DNA of 64,000 bases from CAWGCA01 sp963820955 (lineage in GTDB: Bacteria > Pseudomonadota > Gammaproteobacteria > Chromatiales > Chromatiaceae), in the NCBI GenBank assembly GCA_963820955.1, contig CAWGCA010000031.1, forward strand, positions 1-64,000. The letters run 5' to 3'. Position 1 is the first letter of the stretch. The number at the start of each line of letters is the position of its first letter. The notes under the pieces are model-generated. The model had not been told where the DNA came from. It was given only the letters and a program-made list of their open reading frames with translations, and did no database searches. The position numbers and the translations under genes are program-made. Below, piece by piece: positions 49,886 to 59,006 of this stretch.

Positions 49886-51049
49886 ATGAATCTGCACGAA
49901 TACCAGTCCAAACAGCTGTTCCATCGGCAGGGTATCCCGGTGCCCGCCGGCAAGCCGGCATTTTCCGTATTCGAGGCGCGTGAGGCGGCTCAGGCGCTTC
50001 GCGGTGAGCGCTGGGTGGTCAAGGCCCAGGTCCATGCCGGCGGACGCGGCAAGGTCGGCGGTGTTGTGCTGGTGGACAGTCTGGATCAGGTCGAAGAGGT
50101 AGCGGACCGCCTGCTGGGAAGCCGTCTGGTCACCAAGCAGACGGGTGAACCGGGATTGCCCGTTAACGCGCTGCTGATAGAGGAGCCCACTGACATTGAG
50201 CGTGAACTCTATCTGAGTGTCCTGGTGGATCGGGCGGCGAAACGCATCCTGTTCATGGCCTCCAGTGCCGGTGGCATGAATATCGAGGAGGTGGCGGCCC
50301 AGACACCGGAGAAGATCCACACCATCGATGTCGACCCGGTGGCGGGTCTGCAGGGTTTCCAATGCCGGAAACTGGCCTTCGCGCTGGAGTTGGCGGGTAC
50401 GCAGGTACGCGAGTTCCAGAAGTTGATGCACGGACTCTACAATCTGTTCATCCGGAGTGATGCCAGCCTGGTGGAGGTCAATCCGCTGGTGGTGACGAAA
50501 CAGGGTGGGCTGATCGCACTGGATGCCAAGATCAATCTTGACGACAACGCCTTTTATCGACAGCCCGATCTGGTCGCAATGCGCGATATCAGCCAGGAAG
50601 ATGAAAGAGAGGCGGCGGCCAAGGAGCACGATCTCAACTACATCACGCTGGACGGTAATATCGGGTGCATGGTCAATGGTGCCGGCCTGGCCATGGCGAC
50701 TATGGATCTGGTGCAGTTACATGGCGGCACCCCGGCCAATTTTCTGGACGTCGGGGGCGGTACTACCGCCGAACGGGTCGCCGAGGCCTTCAAATTGATT
50801 CTGTCTGACGAAAAGGTTGAGGCCGTGCTGGTCAACATTTTCGGCGGTATCGTCCGCTGTGACCTGATTGCCGATGGCATCATTCAGGCAGTTGAGGAGG
50901 TGGCTGTCGATGTGCCGGTGGTGGTGCGGCTGGAAGGCACCAATGCCGAGCAGGGATTGCAGAAGCTGGCGGCAAGTGGCCTGGAGATCAGCGCCGCTGC
51001 TGATTTAACCGAAGCGGCCCAGCAGGTCGTGGCCATGGCGAAGGGTTGA
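49886..51049 (+). CDS. sucC: Succinyl-CoA synthetase, beta subunit
   Basis: A 387-residue ATP-grasp subunit of the TCA-cycle enzyme that interconverts succinyl-CoA and succinate with nucleotide phosphorylation. The frame starts earlier (49808), but the conserved MNLHEYQSKQLF begins at ATG 49886. Motifs VKAQVHAGGRGKVGGV, SSAGGMNIEEVA, NPLVVT and NFLDVGGGTTAE are present. It is followed 68 bp later by sucD. Confidence 0.97.
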   Translation: MNLHEYQSKQLFHRQGIPVPAGKPAFSVFEAREAAQALRGERWVVKAQVHAGGRGKVGGVVLVDSLDQVEEVADRLLGSRLVTKQTGEPGLPVNALLIEEPTDIERELYLSVLVDRAAKRILFMASSAGGMNIEEVAAQTPEKIHTIDVDPVAGLQGFQCRKLAFALELAGTQVREFQKLMHGLYNLFIRSDASLVEVNPLVVTKQGGLIALDAKINLDDNAFYRQPDLVAMRDISQEDEREAAAKEHDLNYITLDGNIGCMVNGAGLAMATMDLVQLHGGTPANFLDVGGGTTAERVAEAFKLILSDEKVEAVLVNIFGGIVRCDLIADGIIQAVEEVAVDVPVVVRLEGTNAEQGLQKLAASGLEISAAADLTEAAQQVVAMAKG

Positions 51050-51117
51050 AACAGCGACCTCTTTCAGGTTGATTTTCCAGACACCAGGCTGATTACAAAA
51101 ACATAAGGGACAGGATC

Positions 51118-51984
51118 GTGAGTATTCTCGTAGATAAAGACACCCGAGTAATCTGTCAGGGCTTTACCGGAAAGCAGGGCAGCTTCCATACCGAACAGGC
51201 GATCGCCTACGGCACCAATATGGTGGGTGGGGTGACTCCCGGAAAGGGCGGGCAGAAGCACCTGGACCTGCCGGTATTCGATACCGTCCACGATGCGGTG
51301 GACGCGACGGGTGCCGATGCCTCCATGATCTACGTACCGGCCGCCTTCGCCGCAGATGCGATCCTGGAGGCTGCGCACGCGGGGATCAAGGTGATTGTCT
51401 GTATCACGGAAGGCATTCCGGTGCTGGACATGCTGAAGGTAAAGGCGGCGCTGGAGTCCTATGACTGTCGACTCATCGGCCCCAACTGCCCGGGCATAAT
51501 CACCCCGGGCGGCTGCAAGATCGGTATTATGCCGGGCATGATCCACCAGCCGGGGAGGGTGGGCATCGTCTCCCGTTCCGGAACCCTGACCTACGAGGCC
51601 GTATACCAGACGAGCAAGGCGGGGCTGGGGCAAAGCACCTGTATCGGTATTGGCGGTGATCCAATCCACGGAATGAGTTTTATCGACTGCCTGGAACTGT
51701 TCGAACAGGACGGCCGGACCGAGGGCGTCATCATGGTCGGGGAGATCGGAGGATCCGCGGAAGAGGACGCCGCGGAGTATATCAGGGATAAGGTGAGCAA
51801 GCCGGTGGTGGCCTATATCGCCGGTGTGACAGCCCCCTCCGGCAAGCGGATGGGGCATGCCGGCGCCATCGTCAGTGGCGGCAAGGGTACGGCGGAAGGC
51901 AAATTCGCCGCGCTCGAGACGGCCGGCGTGGCGACCGTGCGTTCACCGGCGCAGATCGGGAGCCGTATGCGGGAACTGATGTAA
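51118..51984 (+). CDS. sucD: Succinyl-CoA synthetase, alpha subunit
   Basis: A 288-residue subunit carrying CoA binding and the phospho-His. It has the CoA motif QGFTGKQGSFHTEQAI, LIGPNCPGIITPG, and the active His in MGHAGAIVSGGKGTA (about residue 246). The start is GTG at 51118, with AAGGGACAGGA upstream. It forms an operon with sucC; usually these genes adjoin sucAB, but nadE follows here. Confidence 0.97.
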   Translation: MSILVDKDTRVICQGFTGKQGSFHTEQAIAYGTNMVGGVTPGKGGQKHLDLPVFDTVHDAVDATGADASMIYVPAAFAADAILEAAHAGIKVIVCITEGIPVLDMLKVKAALESYDCRLIGPNCPGIITPGGCKIGIMPGMIHQPGRVGIVSRSGTLTYEAVYQTSKAGLGQSTCIGIGGDPIHGMSFIDCLELFEQDGRTEGVIMVGEIGGSAEEDAAEYIRDKVSKPVVAYIAGVTAPSGKRMGHAGAIVSGGKGTAEGKFAALETAGVATVRSPAQIGSRMRELM

Positions 51985-52058
51985 GCGCTACCGAGAGGTG
52001 CGATAATCGGTTAGGTGAAAGGCCTAGGAGGGCCAGGAATCCGATATCGTGGAGTGAC

Positions 52059-53678
52059 TTGTCGTTGAGCCTCAAGATTTCACTGGCCCAGATCAACCTG
52101 CTGGTGGGGGATATTTCGGGCAATGCCCAGCGGGTGGCGCAGGCCGCCCGCGTCGCGCGGGAGCAACAGCAGGCTGATGCCGTGCTGTTTCCGGAACTGA
52201 CACTGACCGGTTATCCGCCGGAAGATCTGTTGTTGCGTCCCGACCTGCTGCAGCGGGTGGAGCAGGCACTGGAGACCCTTTGCCGCACGGTTGAGGGGGT
52301 GGACGTCATCCTTGGTTATCCCCGCTGTCGGGACGGGCGGCTCTTCAACGCGGCGGGTGTGATCCGCAAGGGCGAGATCATCGCTGAATATTACAAAGCA
52401 CTGCTGCCAAACTACAGTGTGTTTGATGAAAAGCGTTATTTCGCGCCGGGAGGCGAGCCCTGCGTATTCGAGATTAACCAGGTGCCGGTGGGTATCACCA
52501 TCTGCGAGGACATCTGGTACAAAGCGCCCGCCGCCCGCGCCGCTGAGCAAGGGGCGCGCATACTGTTGAACCTCAATGCCTCCCCCTATCATCTGGGCAA
52601 GGCCCCGGAACGGGAGCAACTGCTGGCCAAACGGGCCAGGGAAACCGGGGTTTCCATCGTCTACCTCAATTTGATGGGAGGCCAGGATGAACTGGTCTTC
52701 GACGGCGGCTCATTCGTGGTCGACGAGCAGGGGGAGATCACCCAGCGCCTGGCCTACTTTCAGGAGGAACAGGGACTGGCCGTGTTCGATCTGGCAGCGG
52801 GAGTCGTTACCTGTCGTCCGGCGAAGATCGAACCCCCGCCAGGAGAGGAAGAGGGTATCTACAACGCCCTGGTGTTGGGTGTCAGGGACTATGTGCGGAA
52901 GAATGGTTTCCGGGGGGCGGTGCTGGGGCTGTCCGGCGGCATCGATTCAGCGCTGACTCTGGCCATTGCGGTTGACGCCCTGGGCGCGGATCAAGTGGAG
53001 GTGGTGATGATGCCCTCCCGCTACACTCTCGACATCAGCAACCAGGATGCGATCAGGGAGGCCGAGACGCTGGGGGTGGCCTACCGGAGTATTCCGATCG
53101 AGCCGGCGTTCAATACCTTCTTGGAAATGCTGAAGGAAGAGTTTGCGGGGACCCCGGTGGATACCACCGAAGAGAATATTCAGGCCCGCTGCCGCGGTAT
53201 CTTGCTGATGGCGATCAGTAATAAAAAAGGCAAGATCCTGCTGACCACCGGCAACAAGAGCGAGGTTTCGGTAGGTTACATGACCCTGTATGGCGATATG
53301 GCGGGGGGCTTCGCCCCGATCAAGGACGTTCCCAAGCTGATGGTCTATCGCCTGGCGGAATACCGGAACCGCGACGGGGAGGTGATACCGCGACGGGTGA
53401 TCGAGCGGCCGCCCTCCGCTGAGCTTGCCCCGGATCAGCAAGACTCGGACAGCCTGCCACCCTACGAGGTCCTGGACGAGATTCTCTACCGCTATGTCGA
53501 ACAGGACCAGGGCCTGGATGAAATAACCGCAGCGGGGTTTGAACGGCGACTGGTTGAACGGGTGGCTCGGTTGGTGGATAGAAACGAATACAAACGCCGC
53601 CAGGCGCCGCCCGGGGTCAAGATCACAAAGCGGGCCTTTGGGCGGGACCGGCGTTATCCGCTGACCAGTGGTTTTTGA
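52059..53678 (+). CDS. nadE: NAD+ synthase, glutamine-hydrolysing
   Basis: A 539-residue two-domain enzyme making NAD from deamido-NAD. The N-terminal nitrilase-like glutaminase domain (about 1-250) has PELTLTGYPPEDLL (Glu), YYKALLPNYSVFDEKRYF (Lys) and ITICEDIW (Cys). The C-terminal synthetase (about 270-539) has the ATP P-loop LSGGIDSALT and TTGNKSEVSVGY. The start is TTG at 52059. In many genomes glnB follows nadE, as here, which may connect NAD synthesis to nitrogen status through PII. Confidence 0.96.
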   Translation: MSLSLKISLAQINLLVGDISGNAQRVAQAARVAREQQQADAVLFPELTLTGYPPEDLLLRPDLLQRVEQALETLCRTVEGVDVILGYPRCRDGRLFNAAGVIRKGEIIAEYYKALLPNYSVFDEKRYFAPGGEPCVFEINQVPVGITICEDIWYKAPAARAAEQGARILLNLNASPYHLGKAPEREQLLAKRARETGVSIVYLNLMGGQDELVFDGGSFVVDEQGEITQRLAYFQEEQGLAVFDLAAGVVTCRPAKIEPPPGEEEGIYNALVLGVRDYVRKNGFRGAVLGLSGGIDSALTLAIAVDALGADQVEVVMMPSRYTLDISNQDAIREAETLGVAYRSIPIEPAFNTFLEMLKEEFAGTPVDTTEENIQARCRGILLMAISNKKGKILLTTGNKSEVSVGYMTLYGDMAGGFAPIKDVPKLMVYRLAEYRNRDGEVIPRRVIERPPSAELAPDQQDSDSLPPYEVLDEILYRYVEQDQGLDEITAAGFERRLVERVARLVDRNEYKRRQAPPGVKITKRAFGRDRRYPLTSGF

Positions 53679-53845
53679 TTTCGGCCGGGCGTGATATGGT
53701 CAGCGTCCGGTCTGCGGGTGATTGTAGATCCGCCTCTTGCCCAGTCCAGGGCCAGCGAGATGAGTCGAGAGCGGGTTCGCTGTCGCCGCGATAGCAATAG
53801 TGTTACGGGAAACCCCGGAAGTGGGTTCTGAGGAGTCGAAAAGCA

Positions 53846-54184
53846 ATGAAAAAAGTTGAGGCAATCATCAAGCCGTTCAAGTTGGACGACGTGCGTGAAG
53901 CACTGTCGGCGATCGGTGTCACCGGGATGACCACCATCGAGGTGAAGGGTTTCGGGCGCCAGAAAGGCCATACGGAGCTCTACCGCGGGGCGGAGTATGT
54001 GGTGGATTTTCTCCCTAAGGTGAAGGTGGAGCTTGTGATCAATGAAGATCAGCTGGATGCCTGTATCGAGGCGATCACGGGTGCTGCCCGCACCGGTAAG
54101 ATCGGCGATGGCAAAATCTTCGTGAGTTCGATAGAGAAGGTCGTGCGTATCCGTACCGGAGAAGAGGATACTGCCGCGATTTGA
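53846..54184 (+). CDS. glnB: Nitrogen regulatory protein PII
   Basis: A 112-residue PII signal protein, a trimer sensing ATP/ADP and 2-oxoglutarate. The T-loop with the uridylylated Tyr51 is in GHTELYRGAEYVVDFLPK, and the C-terminal signature TGKIGDGKIFVSSIE is complete. GAGGAG lies ahead of the start. The 167-bp gap after nadE holds no clear promoter. It converges on bamD. Confidence 0.97.
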   Translation: MKKVEAIIKPFKLDDVREALSAIGVTGMTTIEVKGFGRQKGHTELYRGAEYVVDFLPKVKVELVINEDQLDACIEAITGAARTGKIGDGKIFVSSIEKVVRIRTGEEDTAAI

Positions 54185-54225
54185 TCAACCGGCTTTGAGT
54201 GCTGGTTTCCGGGGAGCAGCGAGGC

Positions 54226-55050
54226 TCAGTTTCTGTCCATTTCCAGGAAATCCCAGAACTCCTGGCCGAAGGACCCTTCATCTTCATCGGCTGCCGGAGC
54301 GTCGAGGATTCCCTTGGCTTCGTTCAAAGCAAGTACGCGACGGGCGTCGTTGGATAGATTCTCCAGCCCCATGTTCTGGTAGCTACGGATCAAGATCTCC
54401 AGCGCGTCTTTTATCGCTGGGGTCCGTTGATACTTTTCTATCACCGTGATGCAGCGGTTCGCGGCGGCCAGATAGGCGCCTCGTTTCAGATAGTAACGGG
54501 CGACGTTCACTTCGTGTTCGGCCAGATTGTTACGCAGATAGACCATGCGTTTGCGGGCATCTTCTGCATACTTGCTTTCCGGGAATCGTCGCGTCAGTTC
54601 GGCGAAATCATTAAACGAATTCAGGGTCGTGCCCGGGTCGCGCTGAGAGAGGTCTGTCGGCACAAAGCGCGTAATGAATCCCAGGTTGCGGTTGAAATTT
54701 ACTATCCCTTTGAGGTAGTACGCGTAGTCCACATAGGGATTGCGTGGATGTAGTTTGATGAAGCGGTTGGCTGCGGCGATGGCCGATTCGGGTTCGTTAT
54801 GCTTATAGTAGGCGTATGCGACGTCCAGTTGGGCCTGGGTGGCATATTTGCCGAATGGGTAACGGGACTCCAGCCCTTCGTAATACTTGATGGCGATCTC
54901 GTAATCCCCCTCGCCCAGGGCAGCGGAGGCCTCTGCGTAGAATTTCTGTGCGCTCCAATCTTTGGTTTCATCCTCCTGATCAAACAGGGATGCGCAACCG
55001 GTGAGGAGCAGGGCCAGGAGCAGCAGCGTAAGGGTTTGGATACTGGACAT
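54226..55050 (-). CDS. bamD: Outer membrane assembly lipoprotein BamD
   Basis: A 274-residue lipoprotein of the BAM complex that inserts outer-membrane beta-barrels. The lipobox LLTGCASL has Cys at about residue 19, followed by five TPR-like repeats; WSAQKFYAEASAAL, YYEGLESRYPFGKYATQAQLDVAYAYY and VDYAYYLKGIVNF (in parts) are family hallmarks. It is transcribed away from rluD, the usual neighbour pair. Confidence 0.96.
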   Translation of the reverse strand: MSSIQTLTLLLLALLLTGCASLFDQEDETKDWSAQKFYAEASAALGEGDYEIAIKYYEGLESRYPFGKYATQAQLDVAYAYYKHNEPESAIAAANRFIKLHPRNPYVDYAYYLKGIVNFNRNLGFITRFVPTDLSQRDPGTTLNSFNDFAELTRRFPESKYAEDARKRMVYLRNNLAEHEVNVARYYLKRGAYLAAANRCITVIEKYQRTPAIKDALEILIRSYQNMGLENLSNDARRVLALNEAKGILDAPAADEDEGSFGQEFWDFLEMDRN

Positions 55051-55230
55051 TGTTTCCGAAAAAACTGAACGACAGACGCGGCAGTATACCGCAAACTGGA
55101 TTTATTCGGCATTGCCCCGGGAGATGCGGCTTTACTTCGGCCCCGGGGCTAATCCCGATTCTTCCCGGGCGGTGAAAAACGATCGCCACAGGGGGCTATG
55201 TGCCTGGGACAGAGGGATAGGCAACGATTG

Positions 55231-56193
55231 ATGTCGGATCGGATTGAACACCTGGTGGCGCGTGTCGAGGCGGATCTCGCGGGGCTTAGGCTGGATCAGG
55301 CCCTGGCTGCCCTTTTCCCCGATTTCTCCCGCAGCCGCCTGCAGCAGTGGGTCCGGCAGGGTCAGGTCTCGGTAGACGGGCATACCGTCCTGCGGCCCCG
55401 GGATCGGGTATACGGGGGGGAGCAGGTGGTGCTGGATGCGCGGCTGGAGGATCAGGTGGAGAGTCGGCCGGAGGCGATTCCATTGGATATCCTCCACCAG
55501 GACAGAGCCTTGATCGTGATCAACAAACCGGCGGGGATGGTGGTGCACCCGGCCGCTGGAAATCGCGACGGGACACTGCAGAATGCCTTGCTCTACCATG
55601 ACTCGGGGTTGATTCAGCTGCCGCGGGCAGGGATCGTGCATCGCCTGGACAAGGAGACCACGGGCCTGCTGGTGGTGGCGCGTACACCGGCCGCCTACAA
55701 ATCCCTGGTTGCTCAGCTGCAGGCCAGGGAGGTGAAGCGGGAGTACCGTGCGATCGTCTGCGGGGTGATGGTGGCCGGAGGCACGCTGGCGGAGCCGATC
55801 GGTCGCCACCCGGTGCACCGGACCCGTATGGCGGTGGTTCCTTCCGGCAAGTCGGCGGTGACCCATTACCGGGTTCTGGAACGTTTTCGAGCCCACAGTT
55901 ATCTTCAGGTCAACCTGGAAACAGGGAGGACCCATCAGATCCGCGTGCATATGGCAAATATCCGGTATCCATTGATTGGGGACCCGGCGTATGGCGGGCG
56001 CTTGCGTCTGCCCGCTGGTGCCTCCCCCGCTCTTCGACAGCAACTCAGGGGATTCTGCCGCCAGGCGCTCCATGCCCGGCGGCTGGGATTTGTTCATCCC
56101 GCCAGCGGAGACTGGGTGGAATGGGAAAGGGAGGTACCCGCTGACATGGCCGATCTGCTGGCAGAGCTGCGAAGGGATGCTGAGAATGACTGA
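55231..56193 (+). CDS. rluD: 23S rRNA pseudouridine synthase RluD
   Basis: A 320-residue enzyme forming pseudouridines 1911, 1915 and 1917 in helix 69 of 23S rRNA. The frame starts at 55198, but the conserved N-terminus begins at ATG 55231. It has an S4 domain (about 10-80, with SRSRLQQWVRQGQVSVDG) and the catalytic HRLDKETTGLLV with Asp. The C-terminus has HARRLGFVHPASG. It overlaps pgeF by 8 bp. Confidence 0.96.
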   Translation: MSDRIEHLVARVEADLAGLRLDQALAALFPDFSRSRLQQWVRQGQVSVDGHTVLRPRDRVYGGEQVVLDARLEDQVESRPEAIPLDILHQDRALIVINKPAGMVVHPAAGNRDGTLQNALLYHDSGLIQLPRAGIVHRLDKETTGLLVVARTPAAYKSLVAQLQAREVKREYRAIVCGVMVAGGTLAEPIGRHPVHRTRMAVVPSGKSAVTHYRVLERFRAHSYLQVNLETGRTHQIRVHMANIRYPLIGDPAYGGRLRLPAGASPALRQQLRGFCRQALHARRLGFVHPASGDWVEWEREVPADMADLLAELRRDAEND

Positions 56194-56914
56194 TTGGATT
56201 GTCCCCGAATGGCCGACCCCGGCCGGCATTCGGTCCGTCATCACCAGCCGCAGGGGGGGGTGCAGTGACCCACCATACGGTACGCTCAATCTGGCTGATC
56301 ATGTGGGCGATGATCGGGAGCGGGTGCGCAGAAACCGGCAACACCTGACCTCGGTACTGGCCCTTCCCTCAGAGCCCTTCTGGCTGCAACAGGTGCATGG
56401 CTGCGATCTGGTCGAATGCGGCCAGAGTGGGTGCGGGCCTGCCGCGGATGCGGTGACAACGGTTGATTCCGGCCGGGTCTGTGCCGTGTTGACCGCCGAC
56501 TGCCTGCCCCTGTTGCTTTGCAATCGTGCGGGTAACCGCGTGGCGGCGGTCCATGCCGGCTGGCGGGGCTTGGCCGCCGGGGTGATCGAGGCGGCGTTGG
56601 CGGCATTCGATGACCCCGGGGAGGAACTGCTGGCCTGGCTCGGCCCCGCCATTGGACCGGATGCATTCGAGGTGGGTGACGAAGTGAGAGAGGTCTTTCT
56701 GCGTGCCAGCCCCGCGGACGAGCCCGCCTTTTCTCCCAGCGGCGCCGGCCGCTGGCTGGCAAATATCTATCTTTTGGCGGAGAATCGCTTGCGGCGCCAT
56801 AATCTGTCGTTCGTGGGCGGGGGGGGGATACTGCACCCTGTCCGAGCCGGAACGATTTTTTTCTTATCGCCGGGATGGAATTACCGGTCGCATGGCATCC
56901 TTGATCTGGATTGA
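56186..56914 (+). CDS. pgeF: YfiH/PgeF-family laccase-domain protein
   Basis: A 242-residue protein of the YfiH/LACC1 family. ATG at 56186 overlaps the rluD stop; the frame upstream of it shadows rluD. The zinc-site motifs NLADHVGDD, QVHG, TADCLPLLLCN and VHAGWRGLAAG are complete. Family members act as purine nucleoside phosphorylases, and E. coli PgeF also corrects peptidoglycan composition. It follows rluD in most Gammaproteobacteria. Confidence 0.94.
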   Translation: MTDWIVPEWPTPAGIRSVITSRRGGCSDPPYGTLNLADHVGDDRERVRRNRQHLTSVLALPSEPFWLQQVHGCDLVECGQSGCGPAADAVTTVDSGRVCAVLTADCLPLLLCNRAGNRVAAVHAGWRGLAAGVIEAALAAFDDPGEELLAWLGPAIGPDAFEVGDEVREVFLRASPADEPAFSPSGAGRWLANIYLLAENRLRRHNLSFVGGGGILHPVRAGTIFFLSPGWNYRSHGILDLD

Positions 56915-57453
56915 ACCGGACTAGCGTTATGGAACCTGATGAATCGATGAAAAGCTGGTACATGCTGACCCTGGTGGGGGAGGATCGATCGGGTATAGTC
57001 GCGCGCGTAAGCGATGCCCTGTTTCTTGGTGGGTGGACCCTCGGCGAGGCGTCCATGATTCGTCTGGGCGGGAATTTCACCATTATGATGATGGTTTCCG
57101 GCAGCGGGGATATCGACTCGATTCTGGCCCCGGTCGCGGCGGAACTGAATCTCCATCTGCATGTGGATGAAATCTCCGGCGGGTTGCACCAGCATCTGCT
57201 GCCAAATGTTCAGGTCCGTGTTGCCGGGGCCGACCGCACCGGCATAGTGGCCCAGGTAACAGGGGCCCTGGCGAAGGCGGGATTCAACATCCTGGAATTG
57301 GAGTCAGACGTCGCGGGTAGCCGCGACAATCCGGTCTATATCATGAATATCCAGGGCTACGCCGATGCTACCCTGGAGGCGCTGGAGGATGCGGTCAGCG
57401 GCCTGGGGGATATCGACGTCGCTATTGCTCCAATCGAAACCCTGATTGGCTGA
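56911..57453 (+). CDS. gcvR: GcvR-like ACT-domain protein
   Basis: A 180-residue protein with two ACT domains (about 15-85 and 97-178), each with the start pattern V-G-x-DRSGIVARV or AGADRTGIVAQV. This is the architecture of GcvR, the repressor partner of GcvA in glycine cleavage control, but no gcv genes are here, so the role is inferred. The start is uncertain: TTG 56911 overlaps the pgeF stop; ATG 56929 or 56947 are alternatives with no better ribosome site. Confidence 0.8.
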   Translation: MNRTSVMEPDESMKSWYMLTLVGEDRSGIVARVSDALFLGGWTLGEASMIRLGGNFTIMMMVSGSGDIDSILAPVAAELNLHLHVDEISGGLHQHLLPNVQVRVAGADRTGIVAQVTGALAKAGFNILELESDVAGSRDNPVYIMNIQGYADATLEALEDAVSGLGDIDVAIAPIETLIG

Positions 57454-57461
57454 ATTCCTTC

Positions 57462-57989
57462 ATGGCGGTACTGGAGATCCTGAAACTACCCGATGAGCGT
57501 CTCAAGCGGGTATCCGGCGCAGTCGAGCGATTCGACGACCCACTGCGCACCTTTATCGAAGACCTGGAAGAGACTCGTCAAGCGGGGCCCGGGGCAGTGG
57601 GTATTGCGGCCCCCCAGGTAGGGCGTTTTCAGCGTATCGTCATCATCGATGTGTCCACTCTGCGTAAACCGGTTCCCAACCATGGGTATCTGGTATTGAT
57701 CAACCCCGAGATCACCCGCTGGGATGGTTTTGAGATGGGTAGGGAAGGCTGTCTCTCCGTTCCCGATTACACGGCCAATGTGATTCGCGCGACCCACATC
57801 CAGATCCGGGCCCAGGATCCCCAGGGTCTGCCGCTGAGTTATGAAATGGAGGGGTTCGAGGCGCGGGCGTTGCAGCATGAACTGGATCACCTCGACGGGA
57901 TGTTGTTCATCGATAGGGTTGTGAGTCGCCGTACCGACCTGTTTCAACGCAAGGTTTATCAGAAGGGCGGCAGACAGAAAAATGGCTGA
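57462..57989 (+). CDS. def: Peptide deformylase
   Basis: A 175-residue metalloenzyme removing the N-formyl group from nascent proteins. Its three motifs are complete: GIAAPQVG, EGCLSVP (metal Cys) and HELDHLDG (HExxH). Another def gene usually lies beside fmt in Gammaproteobacteria, so this may be a second copy; the window cannot tell. It begins eight bases after gcvR. Confidence 0.94.
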   Translation: MAVLEILKLPDERLKRVSGAVERFDDPLRTFIEDLEETRQAGPGAVGIAAPQVGRFQRIVIIDVSTLRKPVPNHGYLVLINPEITRWDGFEMGREGCLSVPDYTANVIRATHIQIRAQDPQGLPLSYEMEGFEARALQHELDHLDGMLFIDRVVSRRTDLFQRKVYQKGGRQKNG

Positions 57990-58065
57990 CCGGATAGACG
58001 GGCGGCAGTGTCACCGCTATGCGTCTTGTTAACATTAAAGCCTGTTTGAACATATCCTCACCCTC

Positions 58066-58767
58066 ATGGCGGCGGCCGTGACCAACCTGGCCTGGGCAGT
58101 CGCGTTGTTGGTCGGTGGTATCCTTGTCTGGCAGATACACCGCCTGCTGCAGGCCTGCCGCAAGGCCAATCGCGTCGACTGGGGCAGAGACTGGATGAAC
58201 CTGGTGGACGGCCTGAACCGGTTGCTCTGCTATCGTTACCATCGCCTCAATGTGGTGGGGCTGCGGCTGCCGAAATCCGGCCCGGCGATAGTGGTAGCCA
58301 ATCATATCTCCGGTCTGGACCCGTTGCTGCTCATCGCCTCGTCCCGGCGTCCGCTGCGTTTTCTGGTGGCGCGGGAACAGTATCAGCGGTTCGGACTGAC
58401 CTGGCTGCTGAGCGCAATAGGCTGTATTCCCGTCGATCGTGAAAGGAAGTCGGAAAGGGCGCTCCGCTCCGCCCTGCGGGCACTTCGCGAGGGTGAGGTG
58501 ATTGCGATCTTCCCCCACGGCAAGATCCATCTGGACAGCGAACCCCCACGCCAGATCAAGGCCGGTGCCGTGCGTCTGGCCCAGTTGGCCGGAGCCAGCA
58601 TATTGCCGTTGCGCATCACCGGCGTTGCAGGTACCGGACACGTGGTTCGCGGGGTGTTGATCCGCGGTCATGCCCGGGTGGAGGCCTTTCCAGCCATAGA
58701 TACGGTTGGACGGGAGCCTCGGGAACTGCTCTCCGAGCTGCAGCAGATACTCGACGGGCACTGTTAG
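58066..58767 (+). CDS. PlsC-type 1-acylglycerol-3-phosphate acyltransferase family protein
   Basis: A 233-residue membrane acyltransferase. It has an N-terminal hydrophobic helix (about 5-27), acyltransferase motif I NHISGLD (H-x4-D, about 85-91), motif II around VDRERKSERAL, and a variant of motif III, IFPHGKIHLDS, where the usual EGTRS is replaced by HGKIH. It is probably involved in phospholipid or lipid remodelling; the substrate is unknown. The changed motif III (no Glu) resembles some lyso-lipid acyltransferases rather than the housekeeping PlsC. Confidence 0.82.
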   Translation: MAAAVTNLAWAVALLVGGILVWQIHRLLQACRKANRVDWGRDWMNLVDGLNRLLCYRYHRLNVVGLRLPKSGPAIVVANHISGLDPLLLIASSRRPLRFLVAREQYQRFGLTWLLSAIGCIPVDRERKSERALRSALRALREGEVIAIFPHGKIHLDSEPPRQIKAGAVRLAQLAGASILPLRITGVAGTGHVVRGVLIRGHARVEAFPAIDTVGREPRELLSELQQILDGHC

Positions 58768-58942
58768 AACAGGACTCCATACAGGGCATTCAAGGCCGCT
58801 ATCAGGTCGATATCATTTCAGTTCTATTTTTTTCGTGAACTCTGTGGTTAACCATCTTTGATGGTAAGAGCGAATCTGAATAATGGCTGGGCCTCATGGC
58901 TGAGCAGATTAATTGCTGAGGCTTTCCACTCCGCCCCAAGCC

Positions 58943-58971
58943 CTTGAATTCCCTCCCTACTCCCCCAATCT
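58943..58971 (+). promoter_or_regulatory. Heat-shock (sigma-32) type promoter of clpB
   Basis: CTTGAA (58943-58948) and CCCCAATCT (58963-58971) are separated by 14 bases, close to the sigma-32 consensus CTTGAA-N13-14-CCCCATNT. It is about 36 bases before the clpB ATG and fits known heat-shock control of clpB. Confidence 0.65.
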
Positions 58972-59006
58972 GAGGCATAACCACAGAGATAACGGAGTTT
59001 CTTTCC

